From Bacillota bacterium (GTDB lineage: Bacteria > Bacillota > Clostridia > Lachnospirales > Lachnospiraceae): a stretch of DNA of 64,000 nt. A model generated the notes under the pieces. It saw nothing but the letters and a program-made list of their open reading frames with translations. It was not told where the DNA came from and did no database searches. The stretch is taken from contig JAEWMB010000033.1 of assembly GCA_023457255.1 (NCBI GenBank), positions 186,001 through 250,000 on the forward strand, read 5' to 3'. Positions 55,303 to 63,352 of this stretch are shown piece after piece; position 1 is the stretch's first letter; every line of letters begins with the position of its first letter. Position numbers and translations under genes: made by a program.

Positions 55303-56970
55303 ATGTCAACAAAAGCGTACTACAAGCGCAATGAAATCGGTGCCGGAAAACCAGGATTTTCAAGAACTCGCTCTATTATTGAAGCCGCTTTTTATGGCAA
55401 CAATATTGTGAAAGTTAACACCCTAAAGGAGGCATACGAGCTTGCCAAACATTCTCCTGGCACTGTGGTAACCGATATGCCGGTCTTCAAAGGAGAGGAG
55501 TTCGGTCTTGAAAAAGATGCAAAAGTTCTCTTATTTAATGACGGTTCTATTACAGGGCGTTATGCTGCTGCAAGAAGAATCGCCGGTGAACCAAATGTCG
55601 ATTGTGCAGAATTAGACAAAATCATAATGGATGCTGTCTATGACACCAGGTGGAGTACTATGTACCATGCCGAGGTATTCATAGGTTTAGACCCGGAATT
55701 TATGGTAAAGGCTCATCTGCTAATCCCGGAAGGCGAAGAGAATATTATGTACTCCTGGATGTTAAACTTCCAATACATGTCGGATGAATATGTAAAAATG
55801 TACAAAACTTCTAAACCAATCGGAAAAGAACCTGACATCTATATTTTTTCAAACCCACAATGGTGCGGAACAACTAATCCTAACTATGACCCTAAATGCC
55901 TGTGTTATTTTAACACCGCGGAAAACTGTGCCGCTATCTTAGGTATGAGATACTTTGGAGAACATAAAAAAGGTACTCTTACGATTGGCTGGGCAATAGC
56001 TAACCGTAATGGATATGCTTCTTGCCACGGTGGACAAAAAAGATACAATCTTCCTAATAACAAATCTTATGTTGCATCTGTATTCGGTCTCTCCGGTTCA
56101 GGCAAATCTACTATTACTCATGCGAAACATGACGGTAAATATGATGTAACCGTACTTCATGATGACGCTTTTATCATCAATACAGAGACCGGAGCCTCTA
56201 TTGCAATGGAACCTACTTATTTCGATAAAACCGCTGACTACCCTACATACTGTGAAGATAATAAATATTTATTAACAGCTCAGAACTGCTCTGCCACCAT
56301 TGACGAGAATAGTAACGTCGTTTTGGTTACTGAGGATATCCGTAATGGAAATGGCCGTGCCATAAAATCAAAATTATGGTCACCGAACCGCGTGGATAAA
56401 ATTGAAGAGCCAGTAAACGCTATCTTTTGGATTATGAAAGATCCTACCATTCCGCCAATTGTGAAATTAAAAGGTGCTTCACTTGCTTCCGTTATGGGGG
56501 CAACCTTAGCAACAAAAAGATCTACTGCGGAAAGACTAGCAAAAGGTGTAGATCCTAATGCATTAGTAGTAGAACCATATGCGAACCCTTTTAGAACTTA
56601 TCCTCTGGCACACGATTATAATAAGTTTAAAACATTAGTAGCAGAAAAAAATGTAGATTGCTATATTATCAATACCGGTGACTTCATGGGTAAGAAAGTA
56701 AAGCCTGCGGATACCCTTGGCGTTATTGAAGCTGTCATAGAGGGAAGTGCAGATTTTAAACAATGGGGTCCTTTTAAAGACATTGAACTATTTGAGTGGG
56801 ACGGATTTATTCCAAATCTAGATGACCCTGAATACAAAGTTCAGTTAAAAGCCAGAATGCAAGACCGGGTTAAATTTGTTGAAAGCAGAGAAACTTTTAA
56901 GGGAGGTTATGATAGACTTCCGCCGGACGCTCTTTTGGCTCTTAAGAAGGTTATCGCTGAATTAGACTAA
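55303..56970 (+). CDS. pckA: Phosphoenolpyruvate carboxykinase (ATP)
   Basis: Interconverts oxaloacetate plus ATP and PEP plus CO2 plus ADP. The 555-residue protein has the kinase P-loop GLSGSGKST (about 262-270), followed by the metal-binding DVTVLHDDAFIIN. TNPNYDPKCLCYFNTAEN precedes it, and the adenine site region GRAIKSKLW comes later. It is slightly longer than the usual 525-540 and divergent from enteric PckA. AGGAGG precedes the ATG. In fermenting clostridia it may run in the CO2-fixing direction, which is an inference. Confidence 0.93.
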   Translation: MSTKAYYKRNEIGAGKPGFSRTRSIIEAAFYGNNIVKVNTLKEAYELAKHSPGTVVTDMPVFKGEEFGLEKDAKVLLFNDGSITGRYAAARRIAGEPNVDCAELDKIIMDAVYDTRWSTMYHAEVFIGLDPEFMVKAHLLIPEGEENIMYSWMLNFQYMSDEYVKMYKTSKPIGKEPDIYIFSNPQWCGTTNPNYDPKCLCYFNTAENCAAILGMRYFGEHKKGTLTIGWAIANRNGYASCHGGQKRYNLPNNKSYVASVFGLSGSGKSTITHAKHDGKYDVTVLHDDAFIINTETGASIAMEPTYFDKTADYPTYCEDNKYLLTAQNCSATIDENSNVVLVTEDIRNGNGRAIKSKLWSPNRVDKIEEPVNAIFWIMKDPTIPPIVKLKGASLASVMGATLATKRSTAERLAKGVDPNALVVEPYANPFRTYPLAHDYNKFKTLVAEKNVDCYIINTGDFMGKKVKPADTLGVIEAVIEGSADFKQWGPFKDIELFEWDGFIPNLDDPEYKVQLKARMQDRVKFVESRETFKGGYDRLPPDALLALKKVIAELD

Positions 56971-57001
56971 TGCTTTACTCTAATTTCTTTTACCATAGAT
57001 A

Positions 57002-57082
57002 GCGTCCATACCGGACGCATAAAATACAAGCAAGGAACGCACGGTCATGCTTATGGCAGTGCGTTCTTTGTTTGCATTTTTA
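57002..57082 (+). terminator. Terminator region of pckA
   Basis: A small GC-rich hairpin (GCGTCC-ATACC-GGACGC, 57002-57018) is followed by a larger one with arms AAGGAACGCAC and GTGCGTTCTT (57033-57068) and a T-rich tail ending near 57082. Confidence 0.75.
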
Positions 57083-57259
57083 TTATATGAAAATATGTTT
57101 TATAAAGTCTTTGTATTGCCCTATAAGATGGCTTATTTTATCCTATTGTTGCCCTCTTATGAAGTCGACAAAACGATACAAGAAAGAGCAAGATTGCAAT
57201 ATCTATTTTTCCTTGTATTGTGCTAAGATACAAGTAGGGTAATAGAAGTATTATAATTA

Positions 57260-57348
57260 GAGAAGATAAACTTTTATACCTTTGCTTTCATTGAATCCTA
57301 TTGGTAAGAGATTTGCTTGCTTTTAAATTCTCTCCGGTTTATCTTCTC
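57260..57348 (+). promoter_or_regulatory. Structured leader of cellobiose phosphorylase gene
   Basis: GAGAAGATAAAC (57260-57271) and GTTTATCTTCTC (57337-57348) are perfect 12-bp complements. Between them AGAGATTT (57307-57314) can pair with AAATTCTCT (57325-57333). A TATAAT lies at 57252-57257, just before the first arm, but no good -35 was seen; the leader length depends on it. The outer stem ends 33 bases before the chosen ATG. Confidence 0.55.
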
Positions 57349-57380
57349 GCTTGTTATCAAAATCCTTAAAGGAGGCATGT

Positions 57381-59774
57381 ATGCAATACGGACATTTTGA
57401 TCAGGAAAAAAAAGAGTATGTGATCGACCGCGTCGACCTTCCAACCTCATGGACCAATTATCTGGGGGTTAAAGACACTTGTGTGGTTGTAAATCAAACC
57501 GCAGGTGGCTATATGTTCTATAAATCACCAGAATACCATCGTGTTACAAGATTTCGCGGAAATAGTGTACCAATGGACCGCCCCGGACATTATGTATACC
57601 TTAGGGACAATGAGACGAAGGATTACTGGAGTATCTCCTGGCAGCCGGTTGGTAAGCCATTAGAAGAAGCAAAGTATACCTGCCGTCATGGGATGTCCTA
57701 CTCCGTTTACGAATGTGACTATCAAAAGTTAAAAGCGGTGCAAACTCTGGTTGTACCTATGGATGAGGACGTAGAGCTTTGGGATGTAACAGTCACAAAC
57801 GAAGATTCCAAACCAAGAAATATTAGCTTATTTACCTATTGTGAGTTTTCTTTTCATCATATCATGATAGACAATCAGAATTTCCAGATGAGTCTTTACT
57901 GCGCCGGATCTTCTTATGAAGATGGTATTATCGAGCATGATTTGTTCTATGAAGAGTTTGGATACCAGTACTTTACCTCAACCTTTCCGCCTGTTGGCTA
58001 TGACTGCTTACGTGACAAATTCCTTGGACTTTATCATACAGAGTCTAACCCAATCGGAGTAATTAAGGGTGAATTAAGCAGCAGCAGTGAATTAGGAAAT
58101 AATCACTGTGGTTCACTTCAGCATAATTTTGTAATCCAGCCAAAGGAAACAATACGAATTGTTTATATGCTAGGGGAAGGAAACCGAAACGCAGGAAAGC
58201 GTATTCGTGAAAAATACAGTAATTTATCCGCAGTCGATCAAGTCTATCATGACTTAAAGACTTTCTGGAGCGAAAAACAAAGAAAATTACAGATTCAAAC
58301 ACCAAATGAAGGTATGAATACATTAATTAATACCTGGACACTTTACCAGGCGGAAATCAATGTTATGTTCTCTCGTTTTGCTTCTTTTATTGAAGTTGGT
58401 GGAAGAACAGGTCTTGGATACCGTGATACTGCACAAGATTCTATGACAATCCCTCATTCCAATCCAAAAAAATGCAAACAGCGTATCCGTGAATTGATGC
58501 AGGGTCTTGTCTCCGAAGGTTACGGACTTCATCTATTCCAGCCGGAATGGTTTGCAAAGGATGATGGTAAAAAACCTTTTAAATCCCCAACTGTTGTTCC
58601 ATCTCCCGACAAAAACAGCATCATTCATGGTATCGAAGACGCCTGCTCGGACGATGCGTTATGGTTAGTATCTTCCGTAGTTGAATACATAAAGGAGACC
58701 GGTGAATTTGAGTTCGCAGACGAGATCATCACGTATGCGGATGGCGGAGAGGGTACTGTATATGAACACCTTACAAGAATCTTAGACTTTTCTGCAAAAC
58801 AAGTTGGTGCAACCGGTATTTGTAAAGGACTTCGAGCTGATTGGAATGACTGCTTAAACCTTGGCGGCGGAGAAAGTGCTATGGTTTCCTTTTTACATTA
58901 CTGGGCTCTTAACAATTTCATCTCTCTTGCAGAATTTTTAAACCACAAGGAAGATGTGCAAAAATACACTGCCTTGGCAAACCATGTAAAAGAGGTCTGC
59001 AATAAAGAATTATGGGATCACGAATGGTTCATTCGCAGTATTACTAAAAATGGTAAAAAAATCGGTACAGCAGAGGATAAGGAAGGTAAAATCCATTTAG
59101 AATCTAATGCTTGGGCTGTATTATCCGGTGCGGCAGCGAAGGAAAAAGGTATCCAGGCTATGGATAGTGTATATGAGTATTTGTACACACCATATGGTAT
59201 TTTACTCAATGCCCCTTCCTATACCGTGACGGATGATGATATAGGATTTATCACACGTGTTTATCCTGGCTTAAAAGAAAACGGAGCAATTTTTAGTCAT
59301 CCAAATCCATGGGCATGGGCTGCAGAGTGTGAACTCGGACGTGGTGACAGAGCAATGGAGTTTTATAATTCACTTTGTCCATACTATCAAAACGATAAAA
59401 TTGAGATACGAGAAGCAGAGCCATATTCCTATTGTCAATTTATTATGGGCAGGGATCACACCGGCTTCGGACGTGCAAGACACCCATTTATGACTGGTAC
59501 CGGTGGTTGGGCATATTTTAGTGCCACAAGATATATGCTCGGCATTAAGCCTCAATTCGACCACCTGGAAATTAATCCTTGCATTCCGGGTTCATGGGAT
59601 AATTTCCAGATAACCAGAGAGTGGAGAGATGCAGTCTATGAAATTACTGTCCAGAATCCGGATGGCGTTATGAAAGGTGTGAAAGAAATCTATCTCGATG
59701 GAAAACAGGTAGAAAGACTTCCTGTCCAGAAGCCAAATACCACTCACCATGTGCGTGTTGTGATGGGTGTGTGA
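57381..59774 (+). CDS. Cellobiose phosphorylase (GH94)
   Basis: Phosphorolyses cellobiose to glucose-1-phosphate and glucose, saving ATP, in the cytoplasm. The 797-residue protein has the GH94 layout: an N-terminal beta-sandwich (MQYGHFDQEKKEYVIDRVDLPTSW...), a helical linker and an (alpha/alpha)6 barrel with GYRDTAQDSM near 355, and RADWNDCLNLGGGE near 485-500. The Asp of WND is residue 490, which is the position of the catalytic acid reported for the Cellvibrio enzyme. The C-terminal region has FMTGTGGWAYFSATRYMLG. I chose the ATG at 57381, with AAAGGAGG just upstream; a start at 57351 gives a 10-residue tail without ribosome site. Substrate could be a longer cellodextrin, but the motifs fit cellobiose best. 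Confidence 0.9.
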   Translation: MQYGHFDQEKKEYVIDRVDLPTSWTNYLGVKDTCVVVNQTAGGYMFYKSPEYHRVTRFRGNSVPMDRPGHYVYLRDNETKDYWSISWQPVGKPLEEAKYTCRHGMSYSVYECDYQKLKAVQTLVVPMDEDVELWDVTVTNEDSKPRNISLFTYCEFSFHHIMIDNQNFQMSLYCAGSSYEDGIIEHDLFYEEFGYQYFTSTFPPVGYDCLRDKFLGLYHTESNPIGVIKGELSSSSELGNNHCGSLQHNFVIQPKETIRIVYMLGEGNRNAGKRIREKYSNLSAVDQVYHDLKTFWSEKQRKLQIQTPNEGMNTLINTWTLYQAEINVMFSRFASFIEVGGRTGLGYRDTAQDSMTIPHSNPKKCKQRIRELMQGLVSEGYGLHLFQPEWFAKDDGKKPFKSPTVVPSPDKNSIIHGIEDACSDDALWLVSSVVEYIKETGEFEFADEIITYADGGEGTVYEHLTRILDFSAKQVGATGICKGLRADWNDCLNLGGGESAMVSFLHYWALNNFISLAEFLNHKEDVQKYTALANHVKEVCNKELWDHEWFIRSITKNGKKIGTAEDKEGKIHLESNAWAVLSGAAAKEKGIQAMDSVYEYLYTPYGILLNAPSYTVTDDDIGFITRVYPGLKENGAIFSHPNPWAWAAECELGRGDRAMEFYNSLCPYYQNDKIEIREAEPYSYCQFIMGRDHTGFGRARHPFMTGTGGWAYFSATRYMLGIKPQFDHLEINPCIPGSWDNFQITREWRDAVYEITVQNPDGVMKGVKEIYLDGKQVERLPVQKPNTTHHVRVVMGV

Positions 59775-59821
59775 AAGAACAAAGCTTTTTTAAGTGAGGT
59801 TTAATTCACTTTGCAAATATT

Positions 59822-59860
59822 ATGCCTGCAGCCTATCGTTTGCAGGCTATAGAAAGGCAT
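59822..59860 (+). promoter_or_regulatory. Hairpin that can mask the phosphoglucomutase ribosome site
   Basis: The arms ATGCCT (59822-59827) and AGGCAT (59855-59860) enclose an inner stem AGCCT/AGGCT. The right outer arm covers the AAAGG ribosome site. An alternative inner pairing, GCCTGCA/TGCAGGC, would leave it open. Confidence 0.45.
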
Positions 59861-59870
59861 GGTTATAATT

Positions 59871-61295
59871 ATGATTAAATTTGGTACTGGGGGCTGGCGT
59901 GCTATCATTGGGGATGATTTTACCAAATCAAACATACAGCTGCTTGCAAAAGGCCTCTGCGATAAAATGAAAGCAGAAGGTGTCGCTGATAAAGGAATTG
60001 TTTTAGGTTATGACCGAAGGTTCCTTGCAAAGGAAGCGATGCAATGGGCCGCGGCTGTCTTTGCAAAGGAAGGCATTCCTGCTTTCCTTGTAAATAAGTC
60101 ATCACCTACACCGCTGATTATGTTCTATGTGATGAAGCATAATCTTCCATACGGCCTTATGATTACCGCTAGTCATAATCCTGCAATTTATAATGGAATT
60201 AAGGTTTTTACTGCTGGCGGCAGAGATGCGGATGAACTTCAGACACAAGACTTGGAACGGTATATCAGTAAGTTGTCATCGGAAGATGTAATTGATATGG
60301 GATATGGGGAAGCAGTGTCATCAGGGCTCATAGAAGAAATCTATCCCCTAAATGAATACCTTGATAATATCATTGCTACTGTGGATATGGATGCTATTCG
60401 AAAAAGAAGCTTAAAAATCGTAATTGATCCTATGTATGGTGTTAGTGAAACCTCATTAACAACAATTTTCCATACTGCACGATGTGAAGTTTACACCATC
60501 CACGATCGTCATGATACACTATTTGGCGGTAAGCTGCCTTCTCCTTCTGCTGCTACTCTGCACTCCTTACAGCGTACTGTAATTGATCGCAAATGTGATA
60601 TTGGGATTGCAACCGATGGAGATGCAGACCGGATTGGTGTTATTGATGATACCGGACATTTTCTTCATCCAAATGATATTCTCGTACTGCTTTATTATTA
60701 TCTTGTAAAATATAAAGATTGGAAAGGTCCGGTGGTACGAAATATCGCTACTACTCATATGCTTGATAAAGTAGCAAAAAAATTTGGTCAGGAATGCTAT
60801 GAAGTACCGGTTGGTTTTAAGCATATCTCTGCCAAAATGAATGCTACCAATGCAATCATCGGAGGAGAATCCTCCGGCGGTCTTACCGTCAGAGGTCATA
60901 TCAAAGGAAAAGACGGCGTATATGCCGCAGCGCTTTTGGTTGAAATGATTGCAATTACCGGTAAAAAGCTCTCAGAAATCTGCAGGGATATTGAACAAGA
61001 ATTTGGTTCTATCGAAATGGAAGAAGCCAATTACCGTTTTAGTCAGGAAAAAAAGAACGAAATCTACAAGGTATTAATAGAAGAAAAAAAACTTCCTATG
61101 TTTCCAACCGAAATTGATCATGTTTCCTATCTTGACGGAAGCAAAGTGTATTTTAGAAACGGTGGCTGGGCTGTCGCAAGGTTTTCAGGAACTGAGCCTT
61201 TACTCCGAATTTTCTGTGAGATGGGCTCCATAAAAACTGCTCGTAAAATAATTTCTCTTTATGAAGACTATTTAGGACTCACTCCGGAGCCTTAA
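59871..61295 (+). CDS. Phosphoglucomutase / phosphomannomutase family protein
   Basis: Interconverts glucose-1-phosphate and glucose-6-phosphate, the natural next step after the phosphorylase upstream. The 474-residue protein has the catalytic Ser in TASHNP (Ser about 101), metal-binding DGDADR (near 245), the sugar-recognition GGESSGG and the phosphate-binding RFSGTEP near the C-terminus. Short type of the superfamily. I prefer the ATG at 59871 because the family starts MIKFGTGGWR; an in-frame ATG at 59859 lies one base after the AAAGG and is less likely. The 96-bp gap to the phosphorylase suggests co-transcription. Confidence 0.9.
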   Translation: MIKFGTGGWRAIIGDDFTKSNIQLLAKGLCDKMKAEGVADKGIVLGYDRRFLAKEAMQWAAAVFAKEGIPAFLVNKSSPTPLIMFYVMKHNLPYGLMITASHNPAIYNGIKVFTAGGRDADELQTQDLERYISKLSSEDVIDMGYGEAVSSGLIEEIYPLNEYLDNIIATVDMDAIRKRSLKIVIDPMYGVSETSLTTIFHTARCEVYTIHDRHDTLFGGKLPSPSAATLHSLQRTVIDRKCDIGIATDGDADRIGVIDDTGHFLHPNDILVLLYYYLVKYKDWKGPVVRNIATTHMLDKVAKKFGQECYEVPVGFKHISAKMNATNAIIGGESSGGLTVRGHIKGKDGVYAAALLVEMIAITGKKLSEICRDIEQEFGSIEMEEANYRFSQEKKNEIYKVLIEEKKLPMFPTEIDHVSYLDGSKVYFRNGGWAVARFSGTEPLLRIFCEMGSIKTARKIISLYEDYLGLTPEP

Positions 61296-61302
61296 GACAC
61301 CT

Positions 61303-61340
61303 ATCTTCGTGCCCTATGCCTTCTCCTTAGGCAGGGCGCA
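61303..61340 (+). terminator. Possible terminator of the phosphoglucomutase gene
   Basis: GTGCCCT...AGGGCGCAC with an inner GCCT/AGGC pair, shortly after the stop codon; only a short T-rich tail follows. Confidence 0.5.
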
Positions 61341-61376
61341 CTACTTTTCAAAATTAAAATCGAAATTGTCAAAACT

Positions 61377-61388
61377 TCATGGTATAAT
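61377..61388 (+). promoter_or_regulatory. Extended -10 promoter of the histidine kinase gene
   Basis: TGGTATAAT has the TG extension, with no consensus -35 at the right spacing. The expected start is near 61394. Confidence 0.55.
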
Positions 61389-61410
61389 TGTATTAAGTAC
61401 TATGAAAATA

Positions 61411-61456
61411 AAAAGCAGGAATTCTATCCGTCCGGAATTTCTGCTTTTCCTATTTT
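61411..61456 (+). terminator. Attenuator-like terminator in the histidine kinase leader
   Basis: The arms AAAAGCAGGAATTC (61411-61424) and GAATTTCTGCTTTT (61435-61448) pair with one mismatch around a 10-base loop, and T-rich sequence follows. It comes only about 20 bp after the expected start of the upstream promoter. Confidence 0.6.
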
Positions 61457-61478
61457 CTTAACATCTTGATTGATAGGC

Positions 61479-61506
61479 GTGCGAAAACGCACGGAGGGGG
61501 GTTGGG
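61479..61506 (+). promoter_or_regulatory. Stem-loop plus 14-nt Shine-Dalgarno module (copy C)
   Basis: GTGCG-AAAA-CGCAC (61479-61492) forms a perfect 5-bp stem. The 14 bases GGAGGGGGGTTGGG lead directly to the ATG at 61507, as in the copies before the genes at 3767 and 36956. Confidence 0.7.
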
Positions 61507-63261
61507 ATGAAAATCCATATCAGAGCAAATAAAGAAGTATCCTTAAAATGGAGTATGATGCGTACGCTAATCTTATGCTGGGTTTTACCACTTACATTAT
61601 TAACAATCATAGTCCTTAACTTTGTTTATCGAAACTTAAACCAGCAGACAGAACAAACCATTATAAATTCTACAGAGAAAGCAGTGGAAATTTGCCTTTC
61701 AAGAATGCAGGATTCCATCACTGCCTCCAAGAATGCTTCTTATCTTACAACCATTCGTGAAAAGTACAATCAATTTCTTCTTGACCACAACAAGCAGCAG
61801 CTTTATGAAACAGTAACTTTATTTTTAACCCAGCAATACCGATTCGATGATCGTTTTCTAAGCACCATGCTAATGTTTACAGATGACCCGAAAAACATTT
61901 ACAGCACTTACAGCAACAAACATAGAGCTACATATTCTAATGTGCAACATTTCAAGCGGCATGTATTAACTCAAGTGATGGAGATATCAAAAGAATTAGA
62001 TACCAGAGTAACGTTCATTCCTTTTGATGACCGTGTTTATATGGCAAGAAATCTTATGACACCAAATTTTGAACCATATGCTGTTATTGTAATGGAACTT
62101 AACAATGAAACGGTTTTTGAAAGCATAGAAACCATCTGGGGATATAAAGAGGGCACCATCTATAAAAATGGAAGCTTTTTATGGGGTTCCTTCAGTAATG
62201 AATACCAGTCTCGCTATAATAACATTACCGGCCGGAGTGTCTATTATAAAAATAACAAAGATGCCTACGTATACAAAACACTAAAATACAATCAAGATAT
62301 CTTTACCTTTGTAGCAAAATTAGATGGTGACATTATTCTTTACGAGATGGACGCACTAAGATATATTGTTATGTTATCGATTCCGTTGCTTTTTGCTTTT
62401 GTTTTAATTGTTTTTCGATTTTTCCACCAAAAGATAACAAGGCCTATTTTCCATTTAATTTCTGCGGCTCATAAAATTTCAGATGGTAATTACGGTACAC
62501 AAATTCAAAGAATACAAGGCAGCCAGGAATTTACATTCCTAGGTGAAGCTTTTAATTCGATGTCTCTTAAGCTAAAGCATCAATTTGAGCAAATTTATCT
62601 GGAAGAGCTGGCATTAAAGGATGCCAGAATTATGGCATTGCAATCGCAAATCAATCCACATTTTCTAAACAATACTTTAGAGATAATCAACTGGGAAGCC
62701 AGACTTATGGAAAATTATAAAGTAAGTGGAATGATTGAAGCCTTGTCAACAATTCTGGGTGCCACGATGAATCGAAAACAGCAGCAGCATATCCCGCTTG
62801 CGGAAGAACTTTCCTACGCCGATGCATACTTTTTTATTATCTCTACAAGGCTCGGGGAGCGTTTTCAAGTTATAAAAGATATCGACGAGCGTTTACTGCA
62901 AGTTCCGGTTCCAAGACTTATTATCCAGCCAATTATTGAAAATGCGGTAGAGCATGGGATGAATGCCCAAAACCAAGGTGTCGTTACACTTCATATCTTT
63001 TCCGAAGAAGATAAATTATATATCGAAGTCCGGAATCAAGGAGAACTAACCGCAAAGGACAAAGAGAGAATAGATGCGCTATTAAGCGGTGACTCTGATG
63101 CTGAAAATGAACGCTCGACAAGCCTTGGTATTCGTAATGTGAACCGGCGTCTAAAGATTATTTATGGAAATGATTGCGGATTGTCCATCAAAAGTGACAA
63201 AGACGGTTCTACTGTAAGTACAATTATAGTCAAATTAAACAAAACAAACACAGACAAATAA
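61507..63261 (+). CDS. Sensor histidine kinase, YesM type
   Basis: A 584-residue membrane kinase. Membrane segments lie near 21-41 and 283-303, with an extracytoplasmic sensing domain between. HAMP follows (about 305-357), then the His_kinase domain with the phosphoacceptor His385 in INPHFLNNTLEIINWEA. The HATPase_c domain has the N-box IENAVEHGM and the G-box region SLGIRNVNRRLKIIYG. YesM-type kinases commonly control sugar uptake together with an AraC-type (YesN) regulator. No such regulator is present in the window. Ninety-one bases separate it from the binding-protein gene. Confidence 0.92.
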   Translation: MKIHIRANKEVSLKWSMMRTLILCWVLPLTLLTIIVLNFVYRNLNQQTEQTIINSTEKAVEICLSRMQDSITASKNASYLTTIREKYNQFLLDHNKQQLYETVTLFLTQQYRFDDRFLSTMLMFTDDPKNIYSTYSNKHRATYSNVQHFKRHVLTQVMEISKELDTRVTFIPFDDRVYMARNLMTPNFEPYAVIVMELNNETVFESIETIWGYKEGTIYKNGSFLWGSFSNEYQSRYNNITGRSVYYKNNKDAYVYKTLKYNQDIFTFVAKLDGDIILYEMDALRYIVMLSIPLLFAFVLIVFRFFHQKITRPIFHLISAAHKISDGNYGTQIQRIQGSQEFTFLGEAFNSMSLKLKHQFEQIYLEELALKDARIMALQSQINPHFLNNTLEIINWEARLMENYKVSGMIEALSTILGATMNRKQQQHIPLAEELSYADAYFFIISTRLGERFQVIKDIDERLLQVPVPRLIIQPIIENAVEHGMNAQNQGVVTLHIFSEEDKLYIEVRNQGELTAKDKERIDALLSGDSDAENERSTSLGIRNVNRRLKIIYGNDCGLSIKSDKDGSTVSTIIVKLNKTNTDK

Positions 63262-63276
63262 TAACAATTCGAAACA

Positions 63277-63305
63277 TTAACCTTTCCCCATTCTTAGGGT
63301 ATGAT
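63277..63305 (+). promoter_or_regulatory. Possible promoter of the solute-binding protein gene
   Basis: TTAACC (63277-63282) and TATGAT (63300-63305) are 17 bp apart. The -35 is weak. Confidence 0.4.
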
Positions 63306-63352
63306 GGTATCAGATGATAAAAACATCTAAAAATTTCACGGGAGGTTATTTT

